A DNA stretch of 5,402 nt from an uncultured Collinsella sp. (GTDB lineage Bacteria; Actinomycetota; Coriobacteriia; Coriobacteriales; Coriobacteriaceae): NCBI GenBank assembly GCA_900543275.1, contig UQQL01000094.1, forward strand, positions 1 to 5,402, in the 5' to 3' direction. Shown one piece after another: positions 4,691 to 5,402 of this stretch (its first letter is position 1; each line of letters begins with the position of its first letter). A model generated the notes under the pieces. The model did not search any database. It was not told the DNA's origin and was given only the letters and a program-made list of their open reading frames with translations. Position numbers and translations under genes: made by a program.

Positions 4691-5402
4691 ATGGTGCAGG
4701 GCGCCAAACATATGAAGAGCAATAACGCCGCGGACAACGGCGGCTCAAGCCCTCAGCCCAAACCTCAACCAAAGCCCAAGCGCCGTCGCAAGCGGCTACC
4801 GCGCTGGGCCGACCGTCTCATCACCATCGTCATCATCCTTATCGGCGTGGGCCTTATGACCTGGCCGTGGATCTTGGACCGGCTCGAGGCCTCGGGCGTG
4901 TTCAACCAGATCAGCACGGTGTCCAGCACCGTGGACGCGCTGTCTGCCGAGGAGCGCGAGCGCATCTTGCTGCAGGCGCGCTCCTATAACGAGCAGCTGG
5001 CGGGCGAGGCCACCGAGCTCCCCGCCGACCAGATCGAGCCCTACGCTCAGCAGCTCATCTTTGACCGCGACCCCATGATGAGCTGGGTCGAGATCCCCTC
5101 CATCGACGTGAGCATGCCCATCTACCACGGCACGAGCGAAGAAGTCCTTATGGCGGGCGTCGGCCACCTGGAGGGCACGAGCCTGCCGGTGGGCGGCACC
5201 TCGACGCATTGCGTGCTCACCGCGCACTCGGGCATGCGCAACCTGAGTATGTTCGACGACATCCATTCGCTGGAGCCCGGCGACCTGGTGCTGCTGCACA
5301 CAATGAACAAGACGCTCGCCTACAAGATGGTGGACTCCGAGGTGGTGCTGCCCGAGGAGATGGAGTCGCTGACCATCGAGCCCGGCGCCGACAAGGTGAC
5401 GC
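4691..5402 (+). CDS. Class C (pilus-polymerising) sortase, 3' end missing
   Basis: The first 237 residues of a membrane transpeptidase that links pilins by joining the Thr of the cleaved sorting signal to a pilin lysine. The start at 4691 has AGGAG (4677-4681) at 9-base spacing; a second in-frame ATG lies at 4712. A cytoplasmic Pro/Lys-rich stretch (PQPKPQPKPKRRRK, 21-34) precedes a signal-anchor helix at about 42-60. The catalytic domain shows hallmark class C strings: WVEIPSIDV, PIYHGTSEEVL, GVGHLEGTSLPVGG and STHCVLTAHSG. In the last of these, His179 is the catalytic His (many relatives read TGHRG). A GDLVLLH strand and LAYKMVDS follow. The catalytic Cys (TC motif), the Arg and the C-terminal membrane helix lie beyond the window. 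A DP occurs in FDRDPMM (about 125-131), directly before the first catalytic-domain strand. A separate aromatic DPF/DPW lid motif, as in pneumococcal-type enzymes, is not evident, though IEPY just upstream could stand in. Its natural substrates are probably the two pilins upstream. Confidence 0.93.
   Translation, partial: MVQGAKHMKSNNAADNGGSSPQPKPQPKPKRRRKRLPRWADRLITIVIILIGVGLMTWPWILDRLEASGVFNQISTVSSTVDALSAEERERILLQARSYNEQLAGEATELPADQIEPYAQQLIFDRDPMMSWVEIPSIDVSMPIYHGTSEEVLMAGVGHLEGTSLPVGGTSTHCVLTAHSGMRNLSMFDDIHSLEPGDLVLLHTMNKTLAYKMVDSEVVLPEEMESLTIEPGADKVT

Overview
The window looks like a sortase-assembled pilus locus from a GC-rich Gram-positive. The protein style (SpaA/Cna-B type pilins, class C sortase), the GC-ending codons and a LexA-type box of the Gram-positive form suggest the Actinomycetota class Coriobacteriia, with Collinsella or a relative as my best guess. 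That placement comes from recall of gene style, not from a search. All supported protein genes are on the + strand.

Layout. 1-482: the 3' end of a cell-wall anchored SpaA-like pilin/adhesin with an MPSTG sorting signal. 591-2435: a complete 614-aa major pilin with signal peptide, a fimbrial D2-type isopeptide domain, a SpaA-like domain and an LPLTG sorting signal. 2536-2574: a very strong intrinsic terminator closes this transcription unit. 2582-3039 and 3063-3517: two tandem copies of a ~460-bp cassette. Each holds a LexA/SOS-like box, a 50- or 49-aa protein with one membrane segment and a very basic tail, and a 3' region with three conserved stem-loops plus a minus-strand TACAAT box. 3600-4568: a winged-helix regulator resembling AbiEi-type antitoxins. 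Its last bases overlap a 14-codon ORF that looks like the stub of a lost partner gene. 4691-5402: the 5' part of a class C (pilin-polymerising) sortase, cut by the window end before its catalytic Cys.

How it fits together. The two pilins and the sortase would form one pilus system: the sortase joins pilin subunits through their sorting signals and the pilin-domain lysine. About 2.1 kb of unrelated material, bounded upstream by a terminator, separates the sortase from its substrates. The sortase therefore probably has its own or a shared upstream promoter.

The most unusual element is the tandem cassette. A small hydrophobic, Arg/Lys-rich protein lies under a LexA-like operator, with a possible convergent antisense RNA at its 3' end. 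This layout recalls SOS-induced membrane peptides (TisB/IstR-like type I toxin-antitoxin modules, or division inhibitors such as YneA or SidA), but the proteins do not match any family I can recognise. Function here is inference.
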